From contig ML679970.1 of assembly GCA_007922225.1 (NCBI GenBank), forward strand, positions 44,607,157 to 44,671,156: DNA of 64,000 bases, given 5' to 3'. A program made the position numbers and the translations under genes. Numbering within the stretch: the first letter of the stretch is position 1; each line of letters opens with the position of its first letter. The notes beneath the pieces are model-generated. The model saw only the letters and a program-made list of their open reading frames with translations. It did no database searches and had not been told where the DNA came from. Source of the DNA: Emydura subglobosa. Lineage: Eukaryota > Chordata > Testudines > Chelidae. This document shows positions 34,385-45,360 of this stretch, in pieces.

Positions 34385-34950
34385 TAGGGTGCCTGGGGAG
34401 TCTCACCTTCCAGGCCCAGCACCTCCTTCCAGTGCTCATCCATGAATCCCGCCGTGTCTCTGAAACTCAGAGTGCTCTATCTTCATGGCTTGTCCCTCTG
34501 GCCAGGTCATTAAAATCCTCTGCTTCCAGGGTAGGAAAGTTCCAGCAGACAATTGTCCGAGGCAGCCTTCTGCTCCATGGCCGGGTCTGTGCCGCTGCAA
34601 CAGTGGGAACCCAGGCCCACCCGCTACTGCATGGTCCAGTCCAGGGGGACCCTCTGTCTAGCAACAATGGGCTGCTTGCTGCCAGCCCCTCTCACTATTT
34701 CCCTGGAGCTCTGCCGGCTCACCCCCTCTCTGGGCTTACCAGCCCAAACTGCCTCCTTCCAGGGACTCACTGCTTCACTCCATAGCCCCAAACACCCCCT
34801 GCCCCTTCTCCCAGGGAACGGTGGCTGTCAACTTCCTGGCTTTATACCAGCCCCACCTGTTCCTTCCCAGCTGGGCTCCAGCAACCTTTCCAGCCCTGCT
34901 TCTCCCCAGGTGCAAGTTAATTAACGTAATTTAACCGGATTTGCCTCACC
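34385..34950 (-). mobile_element. Possible gypsy-type LTR fragment
   Basis: A GC- and CT-rich block with 'acccaggcccacccgctactgcatggtccagtccagggggaccct', which resembles 58912-58960 in the LTR region of the Gmr1-like element ('cgcaggcccacccgtctccactgcgtcccagcccagggccct'). Long open frames across it (up to 187 codons) come from this composition and show no protein motif. Boundaries are approximate. Confidence 0.35.
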
Positions 34951-35618
34951 AGGGCTGGACTCTCCCTTGTACCAAGCACCGCATAGATGCTCAGGGACTG
35001 GCACCCCTTTGTGGCAGGCACCGCTTAGACACACAGCAACAGACGCCCCCGTGCCCGGCGCTTGGCAAACACACAGTAACTGAGATGGAGAACCCGTTAT
35101 GCTGAGCAGAGCAGAGCAGAGAGAGCTCCACCGCGGAGGAGCTCACCGTGTACCTGGCAGCTGATGGAATCTAGTGGAGGAGTCAAAGCAATGGGTGAGG
35201 ATTGGTGGGGCGGAAAGTCAAGGTAACCACGGGATCGTCTTTTCATAGCCTCTAGGGCCAGAACAGACCCTTGTGAGTCTTGCAGTTTCAGGGTTAATTG
35301 CATCTCTGCTCCCTTCGTGGCAGCCCCTTAGAGCACACACCTCCAGTTGTCACCTCTCTTTGGGCGGAGAGCTGTCTGCCTCTCCCTCTAGACCAGGGAT
35401 TTCAGCTGGAAACCGCCCTGCAATTTGCTGTGACTAGCTGCACAGGTCTGAGCACCTGTTGTTTGTGCTGTCTCAGGGACATGGAGAAGAATGACCAGTC
35501 ACCTGCCAGATTTCACAGCGCACAGTCCATTTCTTTTAGGACAAAAGCATTACAGAGCGAATAGACAGGGGTCCTGAATCCAAACTCCAAGTGTCCCTGC
35601 GAGTGACTCCCAAGGTGT

Positions 35619-36049
35619 TGTGATAAAGTCAGGCCCGAGGGCTGCACAAAGGCATACCAGGGCCAGAGTGTGAGCCCAAGAATGTCTAAAGCTCTGGTTC
35701 CTGCAGGCAGGGGAGAGATTGTTGCAGGGCAATTAGAGACACCAGGACCCAGTGAAGGGCCAGTCCAAGTGTACTTAAACCATGCCTTCCCTAAAGGGAG
35801 GGGGATAAGCACAGGAGGAGGAAGTTGCCAGAAGGCTGGTAGCAGCTGGAGGAAAAACTCCCTCTCCCCAGCCAGGCCAGGAGACAGTGTGTCTCTGCAG
35901 CTACAGAAGGAGAAAACCCCTGGCCCCAGCCAGCAGAAGGAAGCTGGAGCAAGGTACCTCCAAGGGGAAACGGTTACTGGGGACTCCCTGGCCCACTAAA
36001 AGGGGTTGAAGCGTGAGACCCACTAGGGAGAAGCTGGCTGTTGTCCACA
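35619..36049. mobile_element. LTR-like repeat (LTR family 2), copy 2
   Basis: About 430 bp closely matching 139-564 throughout, with the same TGTGATAAAGTC start and CCACA end. It stands alone with no retroviral coding sequence beside it, as a solo LTR would. No target duplication could be confirmed (GGTGT to the left, CAAGC to the right). Confidence 0.6.
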
Positions 36050-36466
36050 CAAGCCATTCATGAATTACATTGCAGGGTACGGCCCTACTACAGTACAGCT
36101 CGTGGTGATTTACACAGCCTCCAGCATGCACTAGCAGACCGGGAGCAGCGGCCCACGCAGCAAAGCTGTGTAAAGAGACACCCCAGCTTGGTGAATTGAG
36201 GGGACACAGCTGTCCAGCAGTCCAGATTGTACCCAGGGTAAACCCTGCTTGCTGCACCATTGACATTTGCTGGTAGAGCACTACCAGTCTTTCTGCTATA
36301 GACGGGACTTTTAACAGCAAAAAAAAGTGCTTTGCTTGTACAGCTTATCCAGATGGGTTCCCGGGGTGAAGTAAGCGACAGTAGACAGAGCACTGTTTTA
36401 GTTAGTATACCCATGTCTATACTAGGGATTTTGCTGGGGTAGAAGGGTCATTAAGAGGGCCTAACC

Positions 36467-36705
36467 CAGGGGTGTCAAACTCCTTTCCTCTGGCAGGCCA
36501 GACTGGAATTAAATGTACTTCAAGTGGGCCATACCCTTGTCCTATCCTCCGGCGGCAGCTTGCAGCGTCCTACCCTCCACCATGAAATCTTATGGCGTCC
36601 TACCCTGCAGCACGAAGGGGCTGGGGCAAAAAATGTTGGCGGGCCTTATCCAGCCGCCATGGGCCAGACCAAAAACGTTGGCGGGCCGGATGTTTGATAC
36701 CCCTG
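36467..36705. mobile_element. hAT-like MITE with 8-bp target duplication
   Basis: A 239-bp element starting CAGGGGTGTCAAAC and ending GTTTGATACCCCTG, a near-perfect inverted repeat. It is flanked by identical 8-mers GCCTAACC at 36459-36466 and 36706-36713. The 8-bp duplication and CAGGGGTG termini are those of the hAT superfamily. It has no coding sequence. Confidence 0.85.
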
Positions 36706-37639
36706 GCCTAACCGATCTTACTAGACTGGTAACAATTCCTCTGTAAACCTGACCAAAGATACAACTGTATTACACAAGGGCTACCGGGTACCAGCAGCTG
36801 GTAATGAAAGGAGAAAGGGCCATTTCACTCTAGGACCATCCCTAGCTGAGAGAGGAAAAGGGAAAGTCTGTTATACTGTGTAATGACTGCTAGATGAGAG
36901 TGGAAGTTACGAACTATGAGAAGGGGCAGCTGTACTCTACATTTGCTGCCATTGTGTGAATAAGGGCGTCTCTGCTGTGTTATTGGCACAAGGTGAGAGC
37001 AACACAAGGAAAAAGGGCACCTACAGAACCGTGTCCCCTGGGTAGGAACAAGGGAAGGAAGCAGCAGTGGCTACTAGGTATCATGTGGCACAAATGATAA
37101 AGAATCTACTGTGCACTAGATGGCAGCACAGGGTAAGGGATGCATCTGGGGAGCCTTGGGAAAATAGATACTGAGCGAGATGCCAGAAGGGAGAGCTGGG
37201 AGGATTCTGCAGAGGGTATTAAAAAGAAAAAAGCATCACCTGCACTCAGGCTTGGAAGAATTAGATTTGTATCAGTAACCATTGATTTCACCCAATACAT
37301 GCACGGATGACAAAAATATTTCCAGTGATGATCATTGCAATTTACAGGTTGGCAAAGGAAGAAAAATGCTGTTTGAGAACTAATCGATTTAAGGATATTT
37401 ACTGGGTATAGTGTGACACGTGATGTTGACAATTTGTGTTTTAAAGTTACTCAGCTTTAACTTTTTGAATCTGACCATCTGTCATGAAAGAATGACTAAA
37501 TACAGCCTTTATTATTTCTGTTTCTCTCTCAGATTTTGAAGTCTCTTCTCTTGCACCTGACACCTTCTATAGATGTAGGACTCACAGCAGAGGCCTACAA
37601 TACACAAATGGCCAAGCAGGGAGGTAAGATCCGGTTCTC

Positions 37640-37835
37640 TCCTGCCTGAAAAGAGCATCTCAGAGGTATAGACCCCTGCCAAGAGGCAGGATTGGATGGT
37701 TTAAACCCAACCAAGTCAGGTGGTTTCCAACCTTTGATGAAAGCCTCTAGGGAAGGAGCTTCCACAGCCTCCCAAGGGCAGTCTGTTCCACTTTCCTAAC
37801 CGTCAGGAAGTTTTTCCTGAGGTACGTCCCCTCCT
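37640..37835 (-). mobile_element. CR1-like fragment, reverse
   Basis: 'ggattggatggtttaaacccaaccaagtcaggtggtttccaacctttgatgaaagcc...ggaaggagcttccacagcctcccaagggcagtctgttccactttcctaaccgtcaggaagtttttcctga' is the reverse complement of a known avian/reptilian CR1 ORF2 C-terminal segment. Confidence 0.65.
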
Positions 37836-37839
37836 GGCG

Positions 37840-39370
37840 ACCTGGCTTAACGCCACGACCACATTTTCAGTGTAGATACATAACCCCTTCAATGTTATCC
37901 AGCCACACATTTCACAAGGATTACACTGACCAGCATGCTGTCGGCTCACAGGCTGCCCTCCGGTGAGCTACGATGCGGATATCCAACCCAGGGGATCCCT
38001 GTGAAACTACGCGCCCCCTGTGACCTTTGCTGGTTGGCAGAAGTCCCAGTGTCATATGGGCCACCGAGCTGAAAAAACAAAACCAAATCCATTATTCACT
38101 CAGCTCTCCTCAGGGGAGGTTAAAGACCAGGAGTCAAATTTTCAGAAGTGCCCAAGAGCCTGATCCTAAAAACGTATGTGGACGTCAGTGGGACGTGCAG
38201 AAGTGTCTAAGTGGCTAAATCCATTTGGGACCGGTTAATCTATGCAATACTTTTTAAAATCCCTCTAAAATCCCTTTACAAAAATCTGGCCTCGCCCCAT
38301 TCTGCAAAGTGACCAAGGAACTCAAATCTCCTTGAAAGCCAACAGGCCTCAGTGCAACCGCAGCTTCTGAATTTGTGGTTTCAGGGCTAGGCCCACAAGA
38401 GGAGGCAGTTGCCGAGGGCCAGCATTTAGGAACCACCGCGAGCCTCAAAACCCCGTCTCAGCTGATGCTTAAAGCCATAGGTGGCTAGATCTCTATCATT
38501 GAAGTACTGTAGGAGCCAGCCTACCTGCCACAGAACGGATGCACAGCAGCCCCAGTCTAGGCAGACATCTCACTACTCCCCGCCTCGGGATTCTCATGCT
38601 TCCCTGATGATCTCGCCTGCTGGATTGAGCCCTGGAGCATGCTTAGAGAATGCCCATCCCCACCCCACACCTCCCTTCGAGCCCTGAGTCCCGTGGCCAG
38701 GGCATTCAACCAAACACCCCTGGAAGGTGTTTTTTCCAATCCAAAACGGGAACTCCAAAGCCTTTTTTAGGCAGCATGTGTCTGATGTCGTGTGTGCTGT
38801 CCCAGGCAGATCAGCTGTTATGCTGCTGTGGGACTATCATCAGGACAAGACCAGGTGCATGGAGCAAGGATCTTCCACCATAAGCTAGCTTCAGCTGGGG
38901 ACACTGCCCGGCTTGTCTACACAGGGAATACAGCCAGTGTAAATGCACCACTCTAGCTAGACTGGAAAAGTCCAGGGAATGAGGCAGATCCCAGGTAGCT
39001 GCTGTGACCGCCCTGTCTCTCTGTGCCTGAACCCCCGGTACCGACCTCATCTCTGACTTGGATGCTGACCCCTGGAATCCCAGCTGGGACGCCGATGCCT
39101 GGTTTTGACCCTCAACCCAATCCCTGACTCCGTCTTCAGCTCTGACCCTAGGTTTCACTCTGCTTCTGATATGGGCTCTGACCCCCAGTCTCCTGCCACT
39201 AGTCCCGGCTACCTATGCCCAGGACCCTGACAGCTTGCCTGGACCACCCCTAACACTTGTAGAAGGCCAGACCATTGAAGCAAGGAGGCAGAGGGTTGCC
39301 CCCTAACCAGCATGTTCTGAGGGGCACGAGACACGCCTGACACGGGTTGACAGGCCCCAGACAGAACTTC
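37840..39370. other. Intergenic, no gene seen
   Basis: GC-rich toward the right. Many overlapping short open frames on both strands. No domain recognised before the gypsy fragment begins near 39375. Confidence 0.4.
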
Positions 39371-39374
39371 CCAT

Positions 39375-40065
39375 GTTGCGAACGCAAGCGGGGCAGCTTC
39401 GACCAGCACTGCATGGAGGAGTTGGGTTGCATCTTGTCCCCTGGAGGCCTCCGAATGGAAGGTGAATGCTGTTTGGCCCTGAGCAGCCCCCGCCCCGGGG
39501 CATCGAAGAGCTGCAGAGCTTCCTTGGGTTTGCTTGTTTTTATAGGCGCGTCATGCCTGGCTTTTCAGATCAGATAGCCCCACTGTCAATGCTCCTCCGC
39601 CAGCGCGGCCTCCTTCACCTGGTCTCTGGAGGCTCAAGGGGTGTTTGACCAACTCAAGATGGCCTTCACCAGTGCTCCCATCCTGACCCATCCAGAGCCG
39701 GCATGGGACTTTGTTGGTGAGACCGGTGCACGTAGTGGTGCAATTTGGACCAAGGATCTGGTCCCCGACAGCACCTGCTCCCTTGTGGCTATTATTCTTG
39801 GGACACACCCCAACGAAGGAGCTTCTAGCAATCAAAACTGCCTTTGGGGAATGGCCCCAGCACCTTGAAGGTGCCCGACACCCAATACTGGTATACACAG
39901 ATCATAAAAGCTTGGAGTATCTCTGTAGGGCAAAGGTGCTGAGCCAAAGACAGCTTTGATGGCCCCGTTGTTCACACACTTTAATTTTACCAGCACCGAT
40001 CAGCCAGGAGCCCAGACCAAGGCACCCAACGCCCTGTTCCCAAAAGGGGAACGCTCCTGACCCTC
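39375..40065 (+). pseudogene. Ty3/gypsy RT-RNase H fragment, decayed
   Basis: Plus-strand text shows the end of a gypsy RT (FDQHCMEELGCILSPGGLRMEG), the thumb motif RGIEELQSFLGFACFYRRV, then [19 protein letters not shown] and the RNase H motifs [19 protein letters not shown] and [13 protein letters not shown]. The order is the conventional RT then RNase H. The pieces lie in different frames (shifts near 39470, 39640 and 39710), and the Asp of the first RNase H motif region is changed (ETGARSG). It is closer in wording to ordinary vertebrate Ty3/gypsy (chromovirus-like) elements than to the Gmr1-like element at 59-62 kb. No integrase or LTR was found next to it. Confidence 0.8.
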
Positions 40066-40269
40066 AACACACTCAGCTGATGTGCATCCTCAGGCCCAAT
40101 AATCTCCTGTCCTTTATCTAATTGATTGCAAAGGAGGGGCCCCTCAGCCCCCTAACACCTTCAGAAGGTCGCTGGTTGCCCATGAGGCTGGATTTTAAAA
40201 TCAAGCTTCTCTTATCAGCCAAACACACAATCATCCTCACAGATCCACCTGCCTGGGGAACAGCATTGA

Positions 40270-40345
40270 AAGGGCTAATGTAAGGCAAGGGGGGATTTGA
40301 ACCCGGGTCTATAAAATAAGCAAGCAGTCAACATACCCCCATAGC
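40270..40345 (-). other. tRNA-like segment, possibly SINE-derived
   Basis: On the minus strand, 'gtggctatgggggta' and, about 35 bases later, 'GGGTTCAAATCCC' are spaced like pol III A and B boxes. No clover-leaf with a convincing acceptor stem or anticodon stem can be drawn, so this is at most a tRNA-derived repeat. Confidence 0.25.
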
Positions 40346-40450
40346 CACCCATATTTTGGCTACACTAGCTAACACACAATCTGCAGTGGTTGAACACCAG
40401 GGGCTGTTCTGCCTCAAGTGATCTGACGACAGTGCTCTTAGCGATCCCTG

Positions 40451-40474
40451 ATTGGCTCCCTGACCCTATATAAG
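40451..40474 (+). promoter_or_regulatory. Putative core promoter (inverted CCAAT, TATA)
   Basis: ATTGGCT at 40451-40457 and TATATAAG at 40467-40474 lie upstream of the retroelement ORF1 remnant that begins near 40786. This could be the element's own promoter or chance. Confidence 0.3.
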
Positions 40475-40785
40475 TCCAGGGGATGCAACAGGAAATGTTT
40501 GGTGGCCCAAGAGAGGCTGTCTCAGTGCTTATTTTGGGCTGAGAGAGCGGGACTGCTAGCTAGGCAGGGTGAAATGGAAGACAGAAAGGAAACTGGAGCC
40601 AGCATGGGGCTAGGGAAAGCACTGAGGAAGGCCAGATGCAAGCAAGGAAAAAGAACAGGGTAGATTCCCTGGAACAAGAAGAGGGAGCAGCACACAGGAG
40701 GGCAGGAAAGGGGAATGGGGGATAATGACCTAATAGTAAAATCCCTAGATAAGGACCTAAAACTAGGGGATATTATCCCCTGAGA

Positions 40786-41350
40786 ATGGCAGAGTGGGTC
40801 AAAAAGTGCTGGAGCTACAGCAAGAGCTCAGACACTGTCTGCTGGAGACCAGGAGTGGAATGTCAAAGCAAAGAGCAGGTAGAGAAACTCCTGCAGACAA
40901 AGGTGGCAGGTAAAATAAAAATAGGCTGTCAGCTCCCCAAATTCCTCCCCGAAACACTAGGGGTGGTGTGTGGGGTGTCACCTGAACTGTCAGGACATAC
41001 AGAAGGAATAGGGGGAGATAAGGTCATTAGCTAGTGAGGCTAATTAGCAGAAGAGGTGAGAGCAAGTGCTCAACACCTGTGCTGGCTACACTTTAATTGA
41101 GGTACGTGAGCAGTAGCTTCGGGGTATGGGATATTCCGGACCAAGTCCTACATTCCTCTTTCTGTGACATGCTGGAGCTGGCAGAGATTTGGTTGTGCAG
41201 CAAATAATTCCAAAGGAAAAACACAGCCCAGGAAGTGCGGAGGTGACCATTCCTGTGTTGATTGGGAGGAAGGGACAGAACAAAACTGTTGCAACTGCGG
41301 AGCAAAGCGCAGCTCAGCGTATGGAGGGTGCACTGAGGCCAAGTGAGCCA
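40786..41350 (+). pseudogene. Retroelement ORF1/Gag-like protein with zinc knuckles, decayed
   Basis: Two pieces in the same frame, separated by stops at 41032-41060. The first (40786-41034, 82 residues from MAEWVKKCW) has VEKLLQTKVAGKIKIGCQ and GVVCGVSPELS, resembling the RNA-binding-fold region that precedes zinc knuckles in ORF1 of jockey/I-type non-LTR elements. The second (about 41085-41346) has three decayed knuckles: CWSWQRFG, CGGDHSC and NCCNCGAKRSSAYGGC, each missing one or more of the Cys/His ligands. Such proteins bind element RNA. An alternative is a Gag zinc-knuckle region of an LTR element. No partner ORF2 was found downstream. Confidence 0.5.
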
Positions 41351-42300
41351 GAGAAATAAAAAAACTAATATCTCCAGTGCAGGAGCTGTTAGGAGATGCC
41401 TTTCGCCACATCAGGTTCTCTCTTGGGTATTGTGAAGGAAAAAGAAGATGAGGTCTCTGTTTCTGCTGAGAACTGATTTTAGAAATGGCTGTAAAAAGCC
41501 TGAGATGGAAAATGTCTTTTTAGCAGTTATTTAAGCTTAGAAAGTTTTGAAGTAATGAAATAGTTAAGAGGCCTAGATGCCAGTAGGGATGGAATGCAGA
41601 GAAAGACCTTGTAACTTAAATATGGAAAGTTGCAAGTACTCAGCTAGAAAATTCCTAAATAATATTTTTTTAGTATGTATAACCATGGAAACTGTGACGT
41701 GTAAAGTCTTGTTTATACCACCCTATAAAAACAATCAGTTTTTTGTAAGTAGTCGTCGTTCCTTACATTTGAAGGGACCACTTTCTTTACGTAAATAATA
41801 AAAATCTGACTTTGCTGATCTGTTGTTTGCTGATCTGTTGTCCGCTGGGCAATGGACTTGTAAGTAAGAACCCCCTGTGCTGAGCTGAGAAGTCTCAACA
41901 GATTGTGGGGAAGTAAGAAAAAAATGGAAACTGTCAAGAGCAAATCTTGGCATAGAATAATGTAGTAATATGAAATGATGGCACAGCTACAAGCTTCGAT
42001 ACAGCTGATAGAAATGTCTCATGTCTGGGTCTGGAACTAGTTTCTACCATCATAGGGAGCAAGTGCAGGTGGGAAATTGACAGAGGGGAGGGAATGGGTA
42101 GTGAGCACTTCTTGCCATTAACTACAGATTGAGGAGAAGGAAATACTGAAGATGAGGATAATAGCTCCAGTTGGAATTGTTTAAAAAAAAAATAAATTAA
42201 ATAAAAGTGAACAGGAGAAATATTTGGAAACAGAAGTGTGGAATATGGAAATATTGAGGAATTGTGTAGTTATGAGTTATACTAAAGACAGCCAGCCTAG
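41351..42300. other. Intergenic, no gene; short tandem repeat
   Basis: At 41814-41840 'gctgatctgttgt(tt/cc)' is repeated in tandem. AT-rich otherwise, with nothing else recognised. Confidence 0.4.
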
Positions 42301-43524
42301 CTATTCCTAGGATACCAACACTGCCAAAGTTCATTACGTAGCATAGAGGTCCTCTCCCCTCCAGTGCTCTGTGCTTAACATGCTACACACCATTATACAG
42401 CTTCACCTCCCCGCTCCCGTTCCACTTCCCTCCGTTGGTCATTTGGCAACATGATGTCTCCTTTTTTGCACTTCCTCTTTGGCTTGCTATCCATTGGGAG
42501 GAAGTGTTGCACCTTTTCCCTTCCTCTGCCCTGTAGTGGCCCTAGACAGGATAATTTGCGTCTTTCTTCTCTTCCCATCTACTGCTAGGTGTGCGCTGTT
42601 CCATATTATAGCCACTGGGAACCAAAATGTACAGCAGGCTGATTGCTACATCAGTGCCTACAACAGCAGCAGTGGCTATAAAAGGCACAGGAGGGTTTTC
42701 CCATCAATCCAGTGGTTCCCTGTTGATGTGGGGTCTGTTTCCAAAGGCAACGCATAGATTGAGGCTACAGCAGGAGAAGCCCAGGGCCTATCCAGGCATC
42801 AATTCTCAGAGGCATCTAATGGTGTTAAGGTTCATCTCCCATTTGAAAGGGATTTGGGTGCCTAATTCCATTAGGTAACTTGGAAAATCCCTTCTGTGGT
42901 CTTGGAGCCCTACAGTTCTCACCAATGTCCAACTCCCCGCCTCTGTCAAGGCCCTGATGTGTTCTCCTTGACAGAGCCAGCATGGCCATGGTGGGAACCA
43001 CATGTGTACTGCCCGTTGGTACGTGGTAGCCGTTTCCTCTCACCATAGGTTACCTGACTCCCTGAGGAAAGGGCTTTGTGTGTGGCAGAGTTGTCTAATG
43101 CCCCTGGGGATGGCTGGGGACCTGTGCCCTGAGAACTAGCCCTCTTGGGACATGCCCTTCTTGCAGTCAGCTTAGGGGACAGTCATTGTAGCAGAGCCAT
43201 ATGCAGGCTCCCTCCTCAGGGACGGTTTGACAGGCCCGGCAACAGGAATGGCCTCAGTTCTACGTGCGCCCTGTCAAGCCCATAACTGGCTATGCCTACT
43301 CCCAGTGCCCCTGGCTTGTGAATCAACCTCTTTGTTAGCCCAACCGCCTTTCTGGGGCTGTAGGTTTGCTGATGCTGGTCCCAGCTGGGCTTCGCCTATG
43401 TAAGGGACATAAAGCTTTTCCTGGGAAGGGTCCAGAGGTCATTGCTGGGGCCTGTGTCTTTGCATCCGGGCTGTGTGAGCGCAATGGGGATGGCTGGTTG
43501 GCAGAGGGATATAGACACATGGAC

Positions 43525-43880
43525 TAGAAGATCAGGAGGCACTAAATCATCTAGTCTGACCTCCTGCATACTGCATGACACTAACCCTCTCCTACCCACT
43601 TCTGTTCCAGACCCCTCACCTCTGGACGAGTTACTGACATCCTCAAATCATGGATTAAAGACATCAAGTTACAGAGAATTCACCACTTACTCTAGTTTAA
43701 ACCTACAAGTGACCTGTGTTCCGTGGTACAGAGGAAGTCGAAAGCCCTCCAGAGCCTCTGCCAATCTGACCTTTGGGGAAATTCCTTCTCGATCCCAAAT
43801 CTGGCGATCAGTTAGAACCTGAGCATGTGGGCAAGACCCACCAGTCAGACACCTGGCAAAGAATTCTCTGTAATAATTCA
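43525..43880 (-). mobile_element. CR1/L3 LINE 3' UTR copy, reverse (unit A)
   Basis: Reverse copy of the 17700-18066 family ('aaatcatctagtctgacctcctgca', 'aaattccttctcgatcccaaatctggcgatcagtta'). It is also present at 51255-51640 in unit B, so it predates the duplication. Confidence 0.75.
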
Positions 43881-44337
43881 GAGCCCTCCCCGTTTAGTTC
43901 CCCATCTCTCACCATTGGAGATATTTGCTGCTAGCAGTCACAAATTGGCAACATGCCACTGTACGTACATACGATGGGAATAAGCACAATGTGAGAGGTG
44001 GAAGATTTCCCAGGTTTATGTCCCTACATATTCTGGCCCAGGAGTCATTATTTTCATTGCCCAAACATTTATTTTGATCAAAATGGCTTTTAAATGGGTT
44101 TACCAATTAATCACAATTGTCTCTCCCCTCCACTGGGGGTCCAGCTGAACATGCCATGATGGGAACATTGTTATGGCCACCTCCCTCCTTCATCCTTCCC
44201 CTTGGGTGGACGGTGCTGACCCAAACTCTGCCAGGATTCTCTGTTGGGTCCTGAGGTGCTTAATAAACAGTAGCAAGAAACATGATGTCTCCCTTTGTGT
44301 GTTAGTTGTGTTAGACTGTCTGATTACAAGACCTTAT

Positions 44338-44927
44338 TGTTAGAAATAACCAAACAGGTTGTCCCTGGGGTGGATTGGGGAGACAGAACCCTTTACTGCC
44401 TGCTCGTTCCACATCGATACCATGAGTGAGCAACGAGGGGATTACTTTACAATTCTATTATCCATACCAGTATGTAAATGTATACATTTCCAGCAACTCC
44501 CCATAGACCCTTATTTGGTTACATTGACACCTATAAAATGAATATTAAGAACTACATAATGAATACCATTATACCCACCCCTGTTTGTTGTTTACAGGAT
44601 TACCATACAGAGGTCAGGCACATCACCTTAAAACGTTTAAATTTTACGCTAACATTCTTTGAAATAAAGACATGACACTGACATCCAGAGGGGAAGGAAG
44701 ATAATGCTTTCTTTCCACCAACGCCTTGTGCAGAAATAGCAATAGGTATTTTATTAACCTCGTTCCCAGCACAGATGGCAGGGAAGGGAGGAAAAGAAGA
44801 AAAAGATAACAAACTCTAACTAAAATTCACACCACTTAACAGAAACAAGTTTTGCTCTTGCCTTGACCCCGTTCCCTGTAGCTTAGGCCTGACCACTTGT
44901 CCAGCTTTAACTTTTTACTCTCCTACT
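44338..44927 (-). mobile_element. Solo LTR (family 1), specific to unit A
   Basis: A 590-bp LTR starting TGTTAGAAATAACC, homologous along its length to 9622-10178. It is flanked by CTTAT at 44333-44337 and 44928-44932. In unit B the corresponding place (52082-52086) holds CTTAT once with no LTR. The last bases read ...CTACT instead of the family's ...TTACA, a point difference. It inserted after the tandem duplication. Confidence 0.88.
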
Positions 44928-45360
44928 CTTATTATGTAACATAGAGAAACAACGAAGAAGGGAGGTACACAGGGATTTACTCGGATTATTAGTGGATTGT
45001 GTGCCTAAAACGATGACAGCACTGTGCATGTTCACATGCTGTGCATCCTCCTCCCACAGGGTGAATGTTGAGCCAGCATCATGGAGAAATATACCATCGA
45101 ACAGTGTGTATCGGTGCTGAACGCAGAGAGTGACAGAGCTGTCCTCAGCCTCACTTTCCTGGGCGTTGTGATACATGAACAGCCTGGGACCATAAACGCC
45201 CTCAGTAACTCTCGACAGCTTATTTACGTATTTTCCACATTAGAACTGAGATTTTCAATGGGAGTTTTCAACTTCATTTTAATGGGCACTGATTGGTTAA
45301 ACCACAAGGCAGCTTTGATAAACCTCAGTTTAAATTAGTATCTAGGAGTCTCTGCATGGT

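Noticed and set aside
34222..34785. 187-codon open frame on the plus strand (and a 123-codon one overlapping it)
   Set aside because: Pro/Ser/Leu-rich with no domain. It spans a possible LTR and overlaps another long frame; composition explains it.
39466..39960. A functional gypsy-derived host gene
   Set aside because: The domains are in three frames within 500 bp, so no domesticated protein is possible here.
40270..40345. A tRNA gene on the minus strand
   Set aside because: Only A-box and B-box-like words are present; no acceptor stem or anticodon arm can be paired.
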